Positions 61,095 to 64,000 of a DNA stretch of 64,000 bases are shown here, in pieces. The translations under genes were made by a program, and so were the position numbers. The notes under the pieces were generated by a model, which ran no database searches, was not told where the DNA came from, and saw nothing but the letters and a program-made list of their open reading frames with translations. Position 1 is the stretch's first letter; each line of letters starts with the position of its first letter. Source of the DNA: Picocystis sp. L7 (lineage: Eukaryota > Chlorophyta > Picocystophyceae > Picocystales > Picocystaceae); assembly GCA_020975725.1 (NCBI GenBank), contig QXJR01000025.1:248001-312000 (forward strand), written 5' to 3'.

Positions 61095-62893
61095 GATCCA
61101 AAAACGCGAGAATGTAGTTTACCTCGTGGGGGGAACGGGGGGAACCTCCAAACCTCCCTTGGGTTTGATTCCCATTGATCCACTTTCTCCCTGGACGCTC
61201 CCTGACTTCTGTCCTCTGGGATCCACTTTGATCCATGTGGACACGCTGGGACTTCTGGGGTAACCGGTCTCGGAAGACGTCCTCGGAAATTCCGAACCGT
61301 GGGAATGGCCAACCCAACACTAAATCTTCACGTAAATCCCACAGCCATCCATCCCCAACAAGGTGTTAACGTTTGTAAAGTCGGAGGGAACTCGGGTCGA
61401 ACGGGGTGGGCTTGGCCTCCGTGGATCGTCCAAGGGAATCGGACAAGGGAGTTCCTTCTCTTTCGGCTTCGAGAAAAGGATGGGGATAGTCGAGGTCATT
61501 GGTGCGACACGGTGGTACCGAATGTCCGGACGGAGCCCCGGTCAAAAGGCACGTTTCAAAAGGAGGTTAAAAAATTTATGGACCAAGTATAGATGGCCTT
61601 TGGTTGGCACAACGCAAAACATGGGACCATAGAAGGCCGGCGACGATTGCCATTCAACAGTGTAGCTCCGCCTATAGTCGCATTAACTTCACACTCATCG
61701 ATGATGAGCATTGGCCAATCCCAAGCCCGACTGATAATGTACATCCAAAAAAGAAGATCCTAGACCCCCCAAGGGTGGATGCCTACGTCACGGTATCGGC
61801 GTGTTGTCATCGAATGTTCGGTTATAAACCCACAAGTTGAAGAGTTGATCACTCTACTTGGCCAGCGGGGACTCGAATACCGGCTGTGGACACAAGGCTT
61901 GCCTCAAAATGCCATGGTTCCAATAGCTATGAACCGAACTCGATGTGACATTTTAAACTTTGATCACGGTTGAATACTTGTCAAATGTGCTTGCAAAGCC
62001 TTCTCGCCTTCTCGGCCCAATTCCTATGCATATTCAAGATTGGGGTTCCTTTAACTCCAACCTTCGCTTGATATGGCATGTGGAAGCAATTGTTTGTGTC
62101 ACTTCGATCCCTTATCCTTGTGCAAATCGACGATTTGAAGTCTTGGACGAGTATCAAAGAGTCACCTCGTATCGTGGTTGGAGGAAGCCATCTTCAAAGT
62201 GCGATAGGACCACTGAGCTAGCCCTTTCAATTTGCGAGCACGCATTTAAATTGTTGCAATGCCGTGCTGATTCTTTCTATTAATCGCAACCCCAGAAACT
62301 TCGGGGCGTAACAAAATGACACGTGTTCATGTGAGAAGTACTTATGGTGAAGAGGGAGGTTTGAGTTGAGGAACTTGAACTGTTCCATTGTTGGAGCTAG
62401 CTTTGAAAGGCCAATGGGGAGGAAAATCTCTTGAAAAATGTCAAACTGACGCAACATGTGAGGACTTTGGAAAACTCCATTGCAAGCGAGCCTTTCACCA
62501 TAAGACAAAGATAGATTTTCATGGAGCAAACTAGCCCTTTGTCTCTTACATGTGCACATGGGAAAAAATCATGCATTGAAAATTGTTGCGCTTGAATTGT
62601 GTTGGAAATAAAAAACCGACAAGCCTTTCAAATATCATTGTGAAATCTTCAAGATCACGATAGTTATGCAAAGGTAAATGACAATGGATAGTATAAGAGT
62701 TCGTGTCCTCCATGAAAACCCGAAGTAAAACATCAAAATTCAATTACGTGCGATTACTGGTCGGTGTTGTGCACAGGTGTTGCGTAGTACACATACAAAG
62801 CTAAGGCGGAATAAAACTCAACATTCTCAGGGCTACCAAGCAAACATCCCAAACTCTACCAAAAACTATATCATATCTACCACAAATGAAAGG
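61095..62893. other. Spacer between expansin copies, right part AT-rich
   Basis: The first 200 bp form the expansin promoter or leader. From about 61.6 to 62.9 kb base composition shifts towards AT and short runs of protein-like frames appear on the minus strand (62227-62743), interrupted and without a recognised family. This may be an old inserted or decayed gene. No terminal repeats were found. Confidence 0.5.
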
Positions 62894-64000
62894 TCAATTT
62901 CCAAGATCTTCACCAATAGCTTGGGTGGCCGCTGACAGTACAATCCACTGCATTACATCCGTGTTCCACTCCAGGAGCTGGTTTGTTCGCTTGGACAGCA
63001 CCACCTCCCCCAGACCCTCCATCGAATGAGGATACAGGGACTCCGTGGTGCCAAACACAGGGACGTCCACACGGACCAACTGCCGCTCCATCCATTGCCA
63101 CTCCGTCCCGTTGTGGGAGGCCACCTTGGAGCCCGTCCAGTCCAACAGCGAAGAACCCTCCATCCCCACCAGGGCATAGCGAAGCGACTCGTTCGAGCTG
63201 GCAAACACCAACCCAAGCAGGCTCTCTCCCCCCACCTCCAAAGCCTGGGGCTGTGCAAGCCCTTCTCTGGCATTCGGCAATGGGTTCGGGCGAGCATCTC
63301 CCGCCAACCGCCACCCAAGCGCCGAGGAGGAGTACTGGAGGAGCTTGCCAGAGGACAACTGGGCGTACTCCCCCACGCCGTCCAACTGTAGAAGCACAGC
63401 GTCCGCATGGAGAAGACCCTCAAAGTGCACCGCATCACGTCCAAGGCCGGCCGCATGAGAGGCAGCGCCCGCCGTTTGCATGAGGGTCGCCACTTGATGA
63501 TGGGTCAGGTCAAATGGATCCCGCAAGGGAGAGCTCTCCCGGGACCCCACCAACGGTTGTCCATGGGATGGTCTCTGGAGCGGACGTAGCACGTGGTCCA
63601 CTTCCAGCACTTGGATGGATCCACACTGAATGCGCACGGGGGAAACGAGGCGGGCGTACCCGTCCAGGGTCACCTCGGCGGGGCGTTGAGGCAGCTGCAG
63701 TTCCGTCTCGTTGGACTGGACCGGGGCGCTCACCCACAGGTGGTGCCCCGAGGCGGTTTCCAGGATGGATTCCCCCAAAAAGGTACGCACCAGATGCGAA
63801 GGGGTCCAGCCACGGATCACCACGTGATAGGAGACCACCTCCTGCGCGTCTGGGGAGGATGCCCATGCCTCGGGCGTCTGACCCCTGGCGTGGGCGTGTT
63901 CTCGGATGGCCTGCGGGGAAGGCACCAGGACCAAGGCCACCCGAGACAAAGGCATTGTCTGGGTAAGATTGGTGCGCTCCAGCATGCCGGCAAAGAGATC
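62894..64000 (-). CDS. Expansin-fasciclin fusion protein copy 2, partial (5' end beyond window)
   Basis: From 64000 to 62941 the DNA matches 60230-59171 of copy 1 with a single substitution seen (62022-type position: T at 63022 against A at 59252, giving Met for Leu). The encoded part covers the FAS1-like domains from LFAGMLERTNL onward. After VLS the tail is AATQAIGEDLGN and stop, unlike copy 1, so the shared block ends at 59171/62941. The expansin domains, if present, lie beyond the window. Same strand and direct orientation as copy 1, 3770 bp apart. Confidence 0.88.
   Translation of the reverse strand, partial: DLFAGMLERTNLTQTMPLSRVALVLVPSPQAIREHAHARGQTPEAWASSPDAQEVVSYHVVIRGWTPSHLVRTFLGESILETASGHHLWVSAPVQSNETELQLPQRPAEVTLDGYARLVSPVRIQCGSIQVLEVDHVLRPLQRPSHGQPLVGSRESSPLRDPFDLTHHQVATLMQTAGAASHAAGLGRDAVHFEGLLHADAVLLQLDGVGEYAQLSSGKLLQYSSSALGWRLAGDARPNPLPNAREGLAQPQALEVGGESLLGLVFASSNESLRYALVGMEGSSLLDWTGSKVASHNGTEWQWMERQLVRVDVPVFGTTESLYPHSMEGLGEVVLSKRTNQLLEWNTDVMQWIVLSAATQAIGEDLGN

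Noticed and set aside
1-64000. CRISPR array, rRNA or operon structure
   Set aside because: The only regular arrays are minisatellites without unique spacers, no rRNA-like sequence was noticed, and gene spacing and introns are eukaryotic.

Overview
The window looks like nuclear DNA of an intron-poor, fairly GC-rich eukaryotic microalga, most likely of the green lineage. The evidence is a nucleus-encoded plastid-type ribosomal protein bL35, a coiled-coil plus CBM48 protein resembling plant PTST, plant-like expansin and MATH-BTB proteins, GT-AG introns, and eukaryotic hallmarks (SMC5, topoisomerase II, AP-1 sigma, a GBF1/GNOM Arf-GEF, Piezo). The species cannot be named from sequence alone. Genes are mostly single-exon. 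In the three genes where I could place introns (SMC5, AP-1 sigma, GBF1/GNOM) all introns lie at the extreme 5' end, once directly after the ATG, so start codons taken from the longest ORF are wrong there.  Layout. 1-3 kb: the end of an unrecognised ORF, a 2.25-kb minisatellite of 20-bp units and a GAGAA microsatellite. 3-16.6 kb: SMC5 (+), AP-1 sigma (-), plastid bL35 (-), MATH-BTB (+) and GBF1/GNOM Arf-GEF (-, three exons). 18.3-23.0 kb: a transposon block with a 1.39-kb element carrying long terminal inverted repeats and 10-bp target duplications, and, 13 bp further on, a complete two-gene PIF/Harbinger element. 23.3-28.4 kb: a SRPBCC/START-like protein and a single-pass receptor adenylyl cyclase with tandem C1-C2 domains. 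29.4-30.3 kb: a second member of the long-TIR family with an 11-bp target duplication. 30.6-45 kb: topoisomerase II, a selenocysteine lyase/NifS-type enzyme and a Piezo channel. 45.3-46.4 kb: a decayed Fanzor (eukaryotic TnpB relative). 48.4-54.7 kb: three bZIP genes in tandem. 55.7-64 kb: the PTST-like protein, an adenosine-specific-kinase family (PF04008) protein, and two nearly identical copies of an expansin-fasciclin fusion gene, the second cut by the window edge.  Functional themes: chromosome maintenance (SMC5, TOP2), vesicle traffic (GBF1/GNOM activates Arf, which recruits AP-1), signalling (cyclase, Piezo, bZIPs), plastid and starch functions (bL35, PTST-like) and wall or matrix (expansin-FAS1). 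No operons are expected or seen. No convincing tRNA, rRNA or CRISPR array was found.
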